From Nitrogeniibacter sp050293885 (GTDB taxonomy: Bacteria; Pseudomonadota; Gammaproteobacteria; Burkholderiales; Rhodocyclaceae), in assembly GCA_050293885.1 (NCBI GenBank), contig JBNKNO010000019.1:1-50260 (forward strand): DNA of 50,260 nucleotides, in the 5' to 3' direction. The notes beneath the pieces were generated by a model. It was not told where the DNA came from. It ran no database searches and saw nothing but the letters and a program-made list of their open reading frames with translations. This document shows, one piece after another, positions 25,508-33,702 of this stretch. Each line of letters begins with the position of its first letter. Position 1 is the stretch's first letter. A program made the translations under genes and the position numbers.

Positions 25508-26367
25508 ATTCCGTCCCCGAATGTCTGCAACCCGCTGCCTTGGCGGCGCGCCCGTTGTATGCGCCGTTGGCGCCCGGCTTGCGCGCGGCCGGCCTGCGTT
25601 TGCCCTCACTCGTGGAACTCAACCGGATTGTCAGCGACACGGCCGGCGAGGTGCGCAGCGGCCAAGGCGCACCAGTGCGTTTCGTGCCGCCGGGCAAGGC
25701 CGATATTGCCTATGAGCATGCCGTTTTCGATGCCGGCGAGGTGGCGACGCGGCCGGAAAACTGGCACGACTTCTTCAATGCGTTGGTATGGGCGAGTTTT
25801 CCCCGTGCCAAGGCCGCGCTCAACGCGCGGCACATGCACGAACTCGCGCTGGCTCGGGCCATGGGACGCAAGGCTCGAGGCGCCGTGCGCGATGCGCTCA
25901 CCCAGTTTGACGAATGCGGCATGGTGGTGATGGGCGCGGCCCCCGAGCTGCTCGACGGCTTGGCCCACCATGCATGGAGCGAAGTGTTCTGGCAGTCGCG
26001 TGCGCATCTGCTCGCCCGTACGCGCTTCATCCTGTTTGGTCACGCCACCTACGATCAGCTGCGTGCGCCGTTTCCCGGCCTGTGCGCCAAGGTCTTGTAT
26101 CTGTCGGTGCCCGATCGCGTCATTCATGCGCCCGTGGCGGATCAGGTGGCGCTGGTCGACGCCTGGTTGGCGCACACGCTGGGCAATAGGGATGCCTCGC
26201 TCTCGCCGCAAACGTTTGCGCCCTTGCCCTTGCTCGGTATCCCCGGTGTCGTGATCGACAATGCCCGGCGCGACTACTATGCGGACGTCGCGCAGTTCCG
26301 CCCGCTGGGCAAGCGGCTGCCGGTGCCCGTTCATGGATGGCGCGGACGGGCAGTCGAAGCGCTATAA
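25504..26367 (+). CDS. DUF3025 domain-containing protein
   Basis: 287 residues from ATG 25504, which overlaps the upstream stop. The pattern YEHAVFDAGEVATRPENWHDFFNALVWASFPRAK followed by LNARHMHEL is the signature of DUF3025, a proteobacterial family of unknown function. No catalytic motif or transmembrane segment stands out; the conserved His/Asn-rich central part could be a metal or ligand site (inference). The stop codon TAA overlaps the TATAAT of the rnpB promoter. Confidence 0.85.
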   Translation: MNSVPECLQPAALAARPLYAPLAPGLRAAGLRLPSLVELNRIVSDTAGEVRSGQGAPVRFVPPGKADIAYEHAVFDAGEVATRPENWHDFFNALVWASFPRAKAALNARHMHELALARAMGRKARGAVRDALTQFDECGMVVMGAAPELLDGLAHHAWSEVFWQSRAHLLARTRFILFGHATYDQLRAPFPGLCAKVLYLSVPDRVIHAPVADQVALVDAWLAHTLGNRDASLSPQTFAPLPLLGIPGVVIDNARRDYYADVAQFRPLGKRLPVPVHGWRGRAVEAL

Positions 26368-26368
26368 T
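26363..26368 (+). promoter_or_regulatory. rnpB: -10 box of the rnpB promoter
   Basis: A perfect TATAAT ends 7 nt before the first base of RNase P helix P1 (26376), the spacing expected for a transcription start there. It overlaps the stop codon of the DUF3025 gene. No clear -35 is visible. Confidence 0.7.
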
Positions 26369-26375
26369 CCGCGCC

Positions 26376-26835
26376 GGGAAGTTCGCCAGGCAGTCGCGAC
26401 GCACGCAAGTGTTTCGAGGAAAGTCCGGGCCCCGCAGAGCAGGATGCCGGCTAACGGCCGGGCGCCATAAACTGTTTTTCAGCCAAAGCGACGGAAAGTG
26501 TCGCCCGAAGGGGCGACCGGGTAGTGTTTTGTGACCTGTGCCGCTTGCGGTGGGGCAACCCGAGCAGGCATTACCCGGCAGCAGAAAAGATTCCGCCGAC
26601 GACCACAGGTGTCGGGTCAGGGTGAAATGGTGAGGTAAGAGCTCACCGCGGACGTGGTGACACGGACGGCAAGGCAAACCCCATCCGGGGCAAGGCCAAA
26701 TAGGGGGGCAATGACGTGGCTCGCGTCGCTCCCGGGTAGGCTGCTTGAGCGGCGTGGCAACGCGTCGCCGAGAGGAATGACTGCCCGATGCCCGCAAGGG
26801 CATTCGACAGAACCCGGCTTATCGGCGAACTTCCC
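26376..26835 (+). ncRNA. rnpB: RNase P RNA (type A)
   Basis: The ends form helix P1: GGGAAGTTCGCC (26376-26387) pairs perfectly with GGCGAACTTCCC (26824-26835). Universal elements appear in order: GAGGAAAGTCCGGGC (conserved region I), CAGGGTGAAATGGTGAGGTAA, AAACCCCATCCGGGGCAAGG, AGAGGAATGACTGCC and ACAGAACCCGGCTTA (conserved region V). It is the catalytic RNA that removes 5' leaders from pre-tRNA with protein RnpA. At about 460 nt it is longer than the 377 nt of E. coli, suggesting extended helices. No T-rich terminator hairpin follows. Confidence 0.95.
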
Positions 26836-27027
26836 ACTTTTCCCCCTTTCAGCGTGATTTCTCCCACTGCGCCCCACCTTTCGGGCCGCGCGCGCTGCCA
26901 CTGTTGCGGCATTACCTTCATGAACTTTCCGTTGTCATTGATTTGACTGGAGAAACGTTTCGCGTCCCCGTGCGTGAGCGTACGCATAAGTGTCTGTGTC
27001 CATTAGCAAAAGCATTGTTTCCCTGGC

Positions 27028-27056
27028 TTGACCGGGGTTTTTCTTTGCTCTAAAGT
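27028..27056 (+). promoter_or_regulatory. candidate dcw-cluster promoter (Pmra)
   Basis: TTGACC (27028-27033, five of six to the -35 consensus) is separated by 17 bp from TAAAGT (27051-27056, four of six to TATAAT). It is the only good sigma-70-like pair in the 290 bp between rnpB and mraZ. The MraZ-type repeats begin inside its -10 element. Confidence 0.65.
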
Positions 27057-27089
27057 GGGCTCAAGTGCACAAATGTGGGAGAGAGTGTA
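27055..27089 (+). promoter_or_regulatory. MraZ operator: four direct repeats at 10-bp spacing
   Basis: GTGGG at 27055, GTGCA at 27065, GTGGG at 27075 and GTGTA at 27085, exactly 10 bp apart. Known MraZ sites are TGGGN direct repeats separated by 5-nt spacers upstream of mraZ. Repeats one and three fit fully, two and four are degenerate. The array overlaps the promoter -10 and start region, the position expected for autorepression by MraZ. Confidence 0.85.
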
Positions 27090-27125
27090 CCAAATGCTCT
27101 CTTCCAGTCCGTTCCGGGGGGTTCA

Positions 27126-27569
27126 ATGTTCCAAGGCGCAGCAGCGCTCAATCTCGATGCGAAGGGTCGCCTGGCGATCCCTGCGCGGCATCGGGGTGCG
27201 CTGTCCGACGAGGGTGGCGATATCGTCGTCACTGCGCACCCCCATCGCTGCCTGCTGATCTACCCCGCTGAGGCTTGGCAGCCCATTCGAGACAAGGTGT
27301 TGGCCGGCTCCAGCCTGGAGCAGCGTTCGGCCATGCTCAAACGCTTGCTGGTGGGTTTTGCCCGCGAGGAAAGACTCGATGGTTCCGGGCGGGTGTTGGT
27401 CGCCCCTGAGTTGCGCGGCTTCGCCAAACTGGAAAAGACCGTCTGGCTGGTCGGGCAGGGCTCGCATTTCGAACTGTGGTCCGACGCCGGTTGGCAGGCA
27501 CAGCAGGAGGCCATGTTCGGCATGGGCACCGAACTGCTGCCGCCGGGGCTGGAGGATCTGGCCCTATGA
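27126..27569 (+). CDS. mraZ: transcriptional regulator MraZ
   Basis: 147 residues from ATG 27126 (MFQGAAALNLDAKGRLAIPARHR). Two AbrB-like SpoVT halves with the conserved DxxGR: LDAKGRLAIP (about residues 9-18) and DGSGRVLVAPELR (about 80-92). MraZ forms a ring that binds TGGGN repeats upstream of its own gene and represses the dcw cluster in E. coli. Matching repeats lie at 27055-27089. A longer in-frame start at 27075 is rejected because it would fall inside the operator. Confidence 0.95.
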   Translation: MFQGAAALNLDAKGRLAIPARHRGALSDEGGDIVVTAHPHRCLLIYPAEAWQPIRDKVLAGSSLEQRSAMLKRLLVGFAREERLDGSGRVLVAPELRGFAKLEKTVWLVGQGSHFELWSDAGWQAQQEAMFGMGTELLPPGLEDLAL

Positions 27570-28501
27570 ACATCGCGACCGAACACGTCACCGTGCTTCT
27601 CGACGAGGCCGTCGAGGCACTCGCGATCCGGCCCGATGGCTGCTACGTGGATGGCACCTTCGGCCGTGGTGGGCACAGCCGTGCGGTGCTGTCGCGGCTG
27701 GGCGAGGCCGGCCGGCTCATCGCCTTCGACCGTGATCCGACCGCCATTGCGGCGGGTGCGGCGATCAACGATTCACGATTCCGTTTGATCCATGCGCCGT
27801 TCAGCGACATGGCGCATTCGCTCGACGCCGTGGGTGTCGAGCGGGTGGATGGAGTGTTGCTCGATCTGGGGGTTTCTTCACCTCAGCTCGACGAGGCTGC
27901 GCGTGGCATGAGCTTTCGCTTTGATGCTCCGCTTGACATGCGCATGGATACCAGCCGCGGACGCACCGTGGCGCAATGGCTGGCGACGGCGGACGTCGGC
28001 GAAATCACCGAGGTGATCAGGGATTATGGGGAAGAACGGTTTGCTCATGCGATTGCAAAGGCGGTTGTTGCTGCTCGGGCAGGGGGGGCTGTCACAACCA
28101 CTGGACAACTTGCCGCACTCGTGGAGAAAGCGGTCCGCACGCGCGAGCCGGGGCAGCACCCGGCGACGCGCACCTTCCAGGCTCTACGGATTTTCATCAA
28201 TGCGGAGCTTGAAGAGCTGTCGCTAGTGTTGCCGCAGTGCGTGGCGCGGCTCACGACGGGCGGTCGGCTGGTGGTGATCAGCTTTCACTCGCTCGAGGAT
28301 CGCATCGTCAAGCGCTTCATGCGCGACGGTTCGAACCCGCCGCCGCTGCCCAAGGGCTTGCCGGTGCGCGAAGCCGATCGGCCAGCGCCGCCGCTGCGTC
28401 TGGTAGGCAAGGCCATGCGCGCCAGTGCCCGCGAAGTGGCGGCCAACCCGCGTGCCCGCAGCGCGGTGATGCGTGTGGCTGAACGCACGGAGGCGGCGTG
28501 A
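27566..28501 (+). CDS. rsmH: 16S rRNA (cytosine(1402)-N4)-methyltransferase
   Basis: 311 residues; ATG 27566 overlaps the mraZ stop (ATGA). Motifs of RsmH/MraW: EHVTVLLDEAVEAL, VDGTFGRGGHSRAVL (SAM loop), LLDLGVSSPQLDEAARGMSF, MRMDTSRG, QALRIFINAELEEL, and VVISFHSLEDRIVKRFM. It adds the N4 methyl group at C1402 of 16S rRNA, the same nucleotide that RsmI methylates on ribose. The 3' end abuts a duplicated GC-rich repeat before ftsL. Confidence 0.97.
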   Translation: MNIATEHVTVLLDEAVEALAIRPDGCYVDGTFGRGGHSRAVLSRLGEAGRLIAFDRDPTAIAAGAAINDSRFRLIHAPFSDMAHSLDAVGVERVDGVLLDLGVSSPQLDEAARGMSFRFDAPLDMRMDTSRGRTVAQWLATADVGEITEVIRDYGEERFAHAIAKAVVAARAGGAVTTTGQLAALVEKAVRTREPGQHPATRTFQALRIFINAELEELSLVLPQCVARLTTGGRLVVISFHSLEDRIVKRFMRDGSNPPPLPKGLPVREADRPAPPLRLVGKAMRASAREVAANPRARSAVMRVAERTEAA

Positions 28502-28770
28502 TGAACGGACGGCCCCCACGCTCTCAATGTTCGCGAAGGGTCGGCTTTGCACAGCCGACCCGTTCGACAGGCGCGAAGCGGTGTTTCGCGAAACTCCTGC
28601 CTCACCCCCCCAAGGGGGCGGCGCCCATCCTTGGGGCGGCCCGGCGGGAGGTGGACGGCCCCCACGCTCGCATCCGCTCGCTGCCCCCCAGGGGGGCAGC
28701 GCCCGCCCTTGGGACGGCCCGACGGATGGGCGGGCCACGGTTCGGCGCGCTGTTCCCGAATCAGGTCGGG
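28501..28770. repeat. GC-rich duplicated repeat inserted between rsmH and ftsL
   Basis: The 17-mer GGACGGCCCCCACGCTC occurs at 28507-28523 and 28653-28669. Each copy is followed by a core of the form CCCCCCAAGGGGGC-GGCGCCC-CTTGGGGCGGCCCGGCGG (about 28606-28648 and 28684-28726). Copy one also contains a 9-bp stem GGGTCGGCT/AGCCGACCC (28538-28546, 28553-28561). The sequence resembles dispersed intergenic repeats of betaproteobacteria. The reading frame entering ftsL stays open across the whole insert from GTG 28498 or ATG 28501, giving 90 extra codons of Pro/Arg/Gly-rich sequence. Confidence 0.75.
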
Positions 28771-29037
28771 ATGGTTCGTGTCGACGTGATGCTCGTGACG
28801 CTGGCGTTGCTCAGCGCATTGGGGGTGGTGGCGGCGCAGCATCAGTCGCGCAAATTGCATACCGCGCTGGAGCGCGAGACCTCGCACATGCAGCAGCTCG
28901 AAGTGGAATGGGGACAGTTGCAACTCGAGCAAAGCACCTGGGCGGCGCATGTGCGAATCGAAAAGATTGCGCGGCAGCGCTTGCACATGCAGGCGCCATC
29001 GATCGAGCAGATCCTCGTGATCGAGGGGGGAACATGA
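28771..29037 (+). CDS. ftsL: cell division protein FtsL
   Basis: 88 residues from ATG 28771, the normal size. A short cytoplasmic N-terminus, one membrane helix (VDVMLVTLALLSALGVVAAQ), then a periplasmic coiled-coil-like region (HQSRKLHTALERETSHMQQLEVEWGQLQLEQ). FtsL forms a complex with FtsQ and FtsB and activates FtsWI septal synthesis. The frame is open back to rsmH, so a 178-residue form starting at ATG 28501 (an ATGA overlap with rsmH) is formally possible; the extra part is encoded by the repeat and looks non-functional. Overlaps ftsI by 4 bp. Confidence 0.88.
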   Translation: MVRVDVMLVTLALLSALGVVAAQHQSRKLHTALERETSHMQQLEVEWGQLQLEQSTWAAHVRIEKIARQRLHMQAPSIEQILVIEGGT

Positions 29038-30788
29038 AGAAGCGTAAAAGTGTGACCTTCAATCACAACCCATTGCTTGAAAAAGGGCTGCCCGTCTGGC
29101 GGCCCCGTGTCGTTTTATTGGCGCTGTTGTGTGGTTCGTTCGCGCTGGTGGCGCGTGCGGGCTATCTGCAGGGCGTGAACGACGAGTTCTTGCAGGCCAA
29201 GGGCGAATCCCGTTATGCCCGCGTGCTGGAAATTCCGGCCACCCGCGGCAAGATCACCGATCGTCATGGCACGGTGCTGGCGGCCAGCACGCCGGTGCGT
29301 TCGATCTGGGCGATTCCGGGTGACGCCAAACTCAAGCCGAAGGAGTCGCGCGAACTGGCGAGCCTGCTCGACATGGATGTGCGCGCACTGAACCGCAAGC
29401 TGGCACGTGACACGGACTTTGCCTACCTCAAGCGTCAGGTGTCGCCGGAAGTGGCGAAGAAGGTCGAGGGCCTCAACCTGCCGGGTATTCACGACCACCG
29501 CGAATATCGTCGCTACTATCCGGGCGCCGAGGTCATGGCGCACGTGCTTGGTTTTACCGGGGTTGACGACCGCGGGCAGGAAGGCGTCGAGCTCGCATTC
29601 GAATCGCAACTGGCCGGCAAGCCCGGTTCTCGTCGGGTGATCAAGGATCGCCGTGGCCGCATTGTTGAAGACGTGGAATCGATCCGCAAGCCCCAGGAAG
29701 GCAAGGACATCGCGCTGTCGATCGATGCCAAGATCCAGTATCTGGCCTACGCTGCGCTGCAGGAGGCGATGAAGACGCATCGGGCGAAGGCGGGTGGCGT
29801 GGTGGTGCTCGATGCGCGCACCGGCGAGGTGCTGGCCATGGTCAACGCGCCGACATTCAACCCGAATAATCGGGGCACGCTGAGCGGCGCACAACTGCGC
29901 AACCGCGCGATCACCGACACCTTCGAGCCCGGTTCGGTGATGAAGCCCTTCATCGCCGGGCTGGCGCTGGAAACCGGCAAAGTCCGCTTCGATACCGTGA
30001 TCGATACCGGTGAGGGGCGCCTCACCATCGGCAACGCCTCGATCAGCGACACCCACAAGCATGGATTGCTGACGGTCGCGCAAGTCATCCAGAAATCGTC
30101 GAACGTGGGCATCGTGCGCGTCGCCATGAACTTCCAGCCGAAGGAAATGTGGTCGATGTTCGATAGCCTGGGCTTCGGCTCGCCGTTGCGTGTCGGCTTC
30201 CCCGGTGAGGCGAGCGGGCGTTTGCGTCCGGCAAGCACGTGGCGGCCGATCGAGCAGGCGACCATGGCCTACGGGCACGGCGTCTCGGTGAGCCTGATGC
30301 AGCTGGCGCACGCTTACCTGGCCTTTGCGCGCGATGGCGACTTGGTGCCGCTGACGCTGACCCGCGCCGAAGCGCCGCGTCTGACGGGGCAGCGCGTGTT
30401 CTCGCCGCAAACCGTGCGCGAGGTGCGCGCGATGATGGAAATGGTGACCGACGAGGGCGGCACCGCGCCGCAGGCGCGCGTGGCCGGCTACCGGGTGGCG
30501 GGCAAGACAGGGACGGCGCACAAGCTCGAAGGTGCCAAATACACCGATAAATACATTGCCTCTTTTGTGGGCATCGCGCCGGCGAGCGATCCGCGCTTGG
30601 TGATTGCGGTCATGCTCGACGAGCCGCGCAACAAGCAGTACTACGGCGGTCAGGTGGCGGGCCCGGTGTTTTCCAAAGTCATGGCGGGCGCACTGCGAGC
30701 GATGTCGGTGCCGCCCGATGCGCCGATCACCCCGGTGCAGGTGGCCCAGACGGGTGAGGCGCCACCAACCGCCAGGGAGCATATGTGA
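29034..30788 (+). CDS. ftsI: peptidoglycan D,D-transpeptidase FtsI (PBP3)
   Basis: 584 residues, close to E. coli PBP3 (588). One N-terminal membrane anchor (residues about 25-42), a dimerisation/pedestal domain starting at EIPATRGKITDRHGTVLA, and a transpeptidase domain with FEPGSVMKP (active-site Ser301, Lys304), SSN (355-357) and AGKTGTAHK (Lys491). It crosslinks septal peptidoglycan together with FtsW, encoded downstream. The start overlaps ftsL (ATGA) and the end overlaps murE (GTGA). Confidence 0.97.
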   Translation: MKKRKSVTFNHNPLLEKGLPVWRPRVVLLALLCGSFALVARAGYLQGVNDEFLQAKGESRYARVLEIPATRGKITDRHGTVLAASTPVRSIWAIPGDAKLKPKESRELASLLDMDVRALNRKLARDTDFAYLKRQVSPEVAKKVEGLNLPGIHDHREYRRYYPGAEVMAHVLGFTGVDDRGQEGVELAFESQLAGKPGSRRVIKDRRGRIVEDVESIRKPQEGKDIALSIDAKIQYLAYAALQEAMKTHRAKAGGVVVLDARTGEVLAMVNAPTFNPNNRGTLSGAQLRNRAITDTFEPGSVMKPFIAGLALETGKVRFDTVIDTGEGRLTIGNASISDTHKHGLLTVAQVIQKSSNVGIVRVAMNFQPKEMWSMFDSLGFGSPLRVGFPGEASGRLRPASTWRPIEQATMAYGHGVSVSLMQLAHAYLAFARDGDLVPLTLTRAEAPRLTGQRVFSPQTVREVRAMMEMVTDEGGTAPQARVAGYRVAGKTGTAHKLEGAKYTDKYIASFVGIAPASDPRLVIAVMLDEPRNKQYYGGQVAGPVFSKVMAGALRAMSVPPDAPITPVQVAQTGEAPPTAREHM

Positions 30789-32290
30789 CGGACGCACTCG
30801 CCACGACCCTTCTCGACGCGTTTCACGAAGCCGGAATTCATCCGACGGGGGTCACTGCCGACTCCCGTCGCGTTGCATCCGGCGACCTGTTTCTTGCCTA
30901 TCCGGGTCTGCGCGTGGATGGGCGCGACTTCGTTGGCGAGGCGATCGCGGCCGGGGCGAGCGCGGTGGTGTTCGATACCGCCGATGGTCGTGCGTGCCCC
31001 GCGTTGCCGGTGCCCGCGCAGTCGGCTGAACGCGTGCGCGCACTCGGTGGTTATCTGGCCGATGTGGTCCACGGGCGTCCGAGTGAAGCGCTGTGGATGG
31101 CCGGCGTGACCGGCACCAACGGCAAGACGACCGTCAGCCAGTGGCTTGCCCGCGCCCTGGGTGCGTGCGGCACCAAATGCGCCGTGATCGGTACGCTGGG
31201 CACCGGCTATCCGGACCATCTCGATGCCGGGCAGCACACCACGCCTGACGCGCCGGAAATTCATCGCGCACTCGCCCAATTTCGCGACAGTGGCGCGGAG
31301 GCGGTCGCCATGGAAGTGTCGTCCATCGGCTTGCATCAGGGGCGGGTCAATGGCGTGCGCTTCGACGTGGCCGTGTTCACCAACCTCAGCCGCGATCACC
31401 TCGACTATCACGGCGACATGCAGACGTATGCCGAAGCCAAGGCCGATCTGTTTTCCATGGGGGTCGGGCGTGCCATTGTCAATCTCGACGATGTGTTTGG
31501 CGTGGAGCTGGCCCGCCGCATGGTGGCCGGTGGAACGCCGGTGACCGGCTACACCCTGGTGGAAACGAGTGCCGGGGCGGCGCCGGGTGCGCAGGTGCTG
31601 GTGGCGGAAAATGTGAGTACCACCGACGCCGGCATTCGTTTCACGGCGTGCTGGCAGGGTGAGCGCGTGCCGGTCAATGCGCGCGTCGTCGCCAACTTCA
31701 ATGTGTCGAATCTGCTGGCGGTGATCGCGGCCTTGTTGGCGCACGGGGAGTCGCTCGAGACCGCCGTGCGTGCGTGTGCCAACCTTGCGCCGCCGGAAGG
31801 GCGCATGCAGATTGTCGGCGGCGTCGGTGAGCCCCTGGTGCTGGTTGACTACGCACACACCCCCGATGCGCTCGAGAAGGTGCTGCTGGCCGCGCGCGAG
31901 ACCGCGGACGCACGCCACGGCGCCTTGTCGTGCGTGTTCGGCTGTGGCGGCGATCGCGATGTCGGCAAGCGTCCGCTCATGGGCGCGGTGGCCTCGACCC
32001 TGTGCGACACGGTGTGGCTGACCAGCGACAACCCGCGCAGCGAAGATCCGCAATCCATCCTTGCCGAGGTTGCGGCCGGTGCCGGTCAGAACGCCGTCTG
32101 CGAACTCGATCGCGCGCAGGCCATCCGTCTGGCCATTCTCGCGGCCGAGGCGGACGACGTGATCGTGCTCGCCGGCAAGGGGCATGAAAACTATCAGGAG
32201 ATTGCCGGTGTGCGCTTGCCGTTCTCGGATGTCGAGCACGCGCGCAATGCGCTCAAGGGCTCGCGCGAGGAAAGGGGAGGCCGGTCATGA
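30785..32290 (+). CDS. murE: UDP-N-acetylmuramoyl-L-alanyl-D-glutamate--2,6-diaminopimelate ligase
   Basis: 501 residues from GTG 30785. Mur-ligase motifs: GVTGTNGKTTVSQWLARAL (ATP loop), VAMEVSSIGLHQGRV, FTNLSRDHLDYH, VDYAHTPDALEKVL. The DNPR motif (TSDNPRSEDP) indicates meso-diaminopimelate rather than lysine as the added amino acid, consistent with Mpl in the same window. It acts in the cytoplasm on UDP-MurNAc-dipeptide. Overlaps ftsI and murF by 4 bp each. Confidence 0.97.
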   Translation: MTDALATTLLDAFHEAGIHPTGVTADSRRVASGDLFLAYPGLRVDGRDFVGEAIAAGASAVVFDTADGRACPALPVPAQSAERVRALGGYLADVVHGRPSEALWMAGVTGTNGKTTVSQWLARALGACGTKCAVIGTLGTGYPDHLDAGQHTTPDAPEIHRALAQFRDSGAEAVAMEVSSIGLHQGRVNGVRFDVAVFTNLSRDHLDYHGDMQTYAEAKADLFSMGVGRAIVNLDDVFGVELARRMVAGGTPVTGYTLVETSAGAAPGAQVLVAENVSTTDAGIRFTACWQGERVPVNARVVANFNVSNLLAVIAALLAHGESLETAVRACANLAPPEGRMQIVGGVGEPLVLVDYAHTPDALEKVLLAARETADARHGALSCVFGCGGDRDVGKRPLMGAVASTLCDTVWLTSDNPRSEDPQSILAEVAAGAGQNAVCELDRAQAIRLAILAAEADDVIVLAGKGHENYQEIAGVRLPFSDVEHARNALKGSREERGGRS

Positions 32291-33702
32291 TGGATCTCCT
32301 CCAGGCCGCAGCCACCATGGGCGCGCGTCTGAGTGCGCCGGTTAGCGTCGATGCGGTGCAGACCGACACCCGCGCCTTGAGCCCGGGCTGCCTGTTCGTC
32401 GCGTTGCGCGGCGAGCGTTTCGATGGGCACGACTTTGTCGCCGATGCCATCGAAGCTGGCGCGAGCGCGGTGATGGTCGATGAGGACTTCGCACAAGCGA
32501 AGCCCGAGGGGCTCGATGTGCCGATGCTGGTGGTCGGGGATACCCGCCTCGGCCTCGGGGCGCTGGCCGCCTGGTGGCGTGCGCAGTTCGATATCCCGCT
32601 GATCGGCATTACCGGCAGCAACGGCAAGACGACGGTCAAGGAAATGTGCGCGGCCATCCTTGCCGCCAAGGCGAGGCGTGAAGGCTGCGATCCGGCCGAG
32701 GCGGTGCTGGCAACCGCCGGTAACTTCAACAACGACATCGGCCTGCCGCTGACGCTGCTGCGCCTGCGCGCCAGCCACACGGCGGCGGTGATCGAGATGG
32801 GCATGAATCATCCCGGCGAGATCGGCTATCTGACGGCCATTGCCCGGCCGACAGTGGCGATTGTGAACAACGCGTTGCGTGCGCATCTCGAAGGCCTGGG
32901 TGGCCTCGATGCGGTTGCCGTCGAAAAGGGGGCGATCTACGAGGGGCTGGGCGACACCGGGGTGGCGATCGTCAATGCCGATGACCCGTTCGCCGACTAC
33001 TGGCGCGGTGTCAATACCAATCGCCGCGTGCTGACGTTTGGGCTCACGGCCCCCGAGGCCGATGTGCGTGCCGTTTGTGAAGTGCAGCGACTGAGTGTGC
33101 GCCTGCACCTGTCGACGCCCGAGGGCGTGGGGCAATGCGATCTGCGCGTACCGGGGTTGCACAACGCACGCAACGCAACGGGCGCGGCAGCGGCGTGTCT
33201 GGCGGCCGGGGTGAATCTCGACGACGTGATCGTGGGTCTGCACGACTACAGCGGTACGCGCGGGCGTTTGCAGCAGAAGCCGGCGTTGAACGGCGCCATC
33301 GTGCTCGACGACAGCTACAACGCCAATCCGGATTCGGTGCGCGTGGGCATCGACGTGCTCGCCGCCACGCCGGGACGCAAGGTACTGGTGCTCGGCGACA
33401 TGGGCGAGCTGGGCGAGGCGAGCGCGCAGCTGCACGACGAAGTGGGTGGCTATGCCAAGAGCCAGGGCATCGACTTTCTGCTTGCGTTGGGCAGTGCGAG
33501 CGCGACCGCGGTGCATAACTTCGGTGACGGTGCGACTCACTTTTCGGAGGTTGGGCCGCTGGTGGCGGCGCTGACCAAGCTGCTGGACGCCGACACGGTG
33601 GTGCTCGTCAAGGGCTCGCGCTTCATGCGCATGGAGCGCGTGGTGGAAGCCATCGCCGACGACAACAACAATAAGAAGAAGGAGCAAGAACATGCTGCTT
33701 GA
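32287..33702 (+). CDS. murF: UDP-N-acetylmuramoyl-tripeptide--D-alanyl-D-alanine ligase
   Basis: 471 residues. TDTRALSPGCLFVALRGERFDGHDF at the N-terminus, ATP loop GITGSNGKTTVKEM, NFNNDIGLPLTLL, VIEMGMNHPGEI and LDDSYNANPDSV are MurF motifs. It adds D-Ala-D-Ala, made by Ddl encoded downstream, to UDP-MurNAc-tripeptide. The C-terminus ends with a polar Asn/Lys/Glu tail (DDNNNKKKEQEHAA). The DNA of this tail carries the AAGGAG ribosome-binding site of mraY, and the two genes overlap by 11 bp. Confidence 0.97.
   Translation: MMDLLQAAATMGARLSAPVSVDAVQTDTRALSPGCLFVALRGERFDGHDFVADAIEAGASAVMVDEDFAQAKPEGLDVPMLVVGDTRLGLGALAAWWRAQFDIPLIGITGSNGKTTVKEMCAAILAAKARREGCDPAEAVLATAGNFNNDIGLPLTLLRLRASHTAAVIEMGMNHPGEIGYLTAIARPTVAIVNNALRAHLEGLGGLDAVAVEKGAIYEGLGDTGVAIVNADDPFADYWRGVNTNRRVLTFGLTAPEADVRAVCEVQRLSVRLHLSTPEGVGQCDLRVPGLHNARNATGAAAACLAAGVNLDDVIVGLHDYSGTRGRLQQKPALNGAIVLDDSYNANPDSVRVGIDVLAATPGRKVLVLGDMGELGEASAQLHDEVGGYAKSQGIDFLLALGSASATAVHNFGDGATHFSEVGPLVAALTKLLDADTVVLVKGSRFMRMERVVEAIADDNNNKKKEQEHAA

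Noticed and set aside
28498..28770. A 90-residue N-terminal domain of FtsL
   Set aside because: The sequence is encoded by a duplicated GC-rich repeat with Pro/Arg/Gly bias and does not resemble FtsL; the 88-residue form matches the family.
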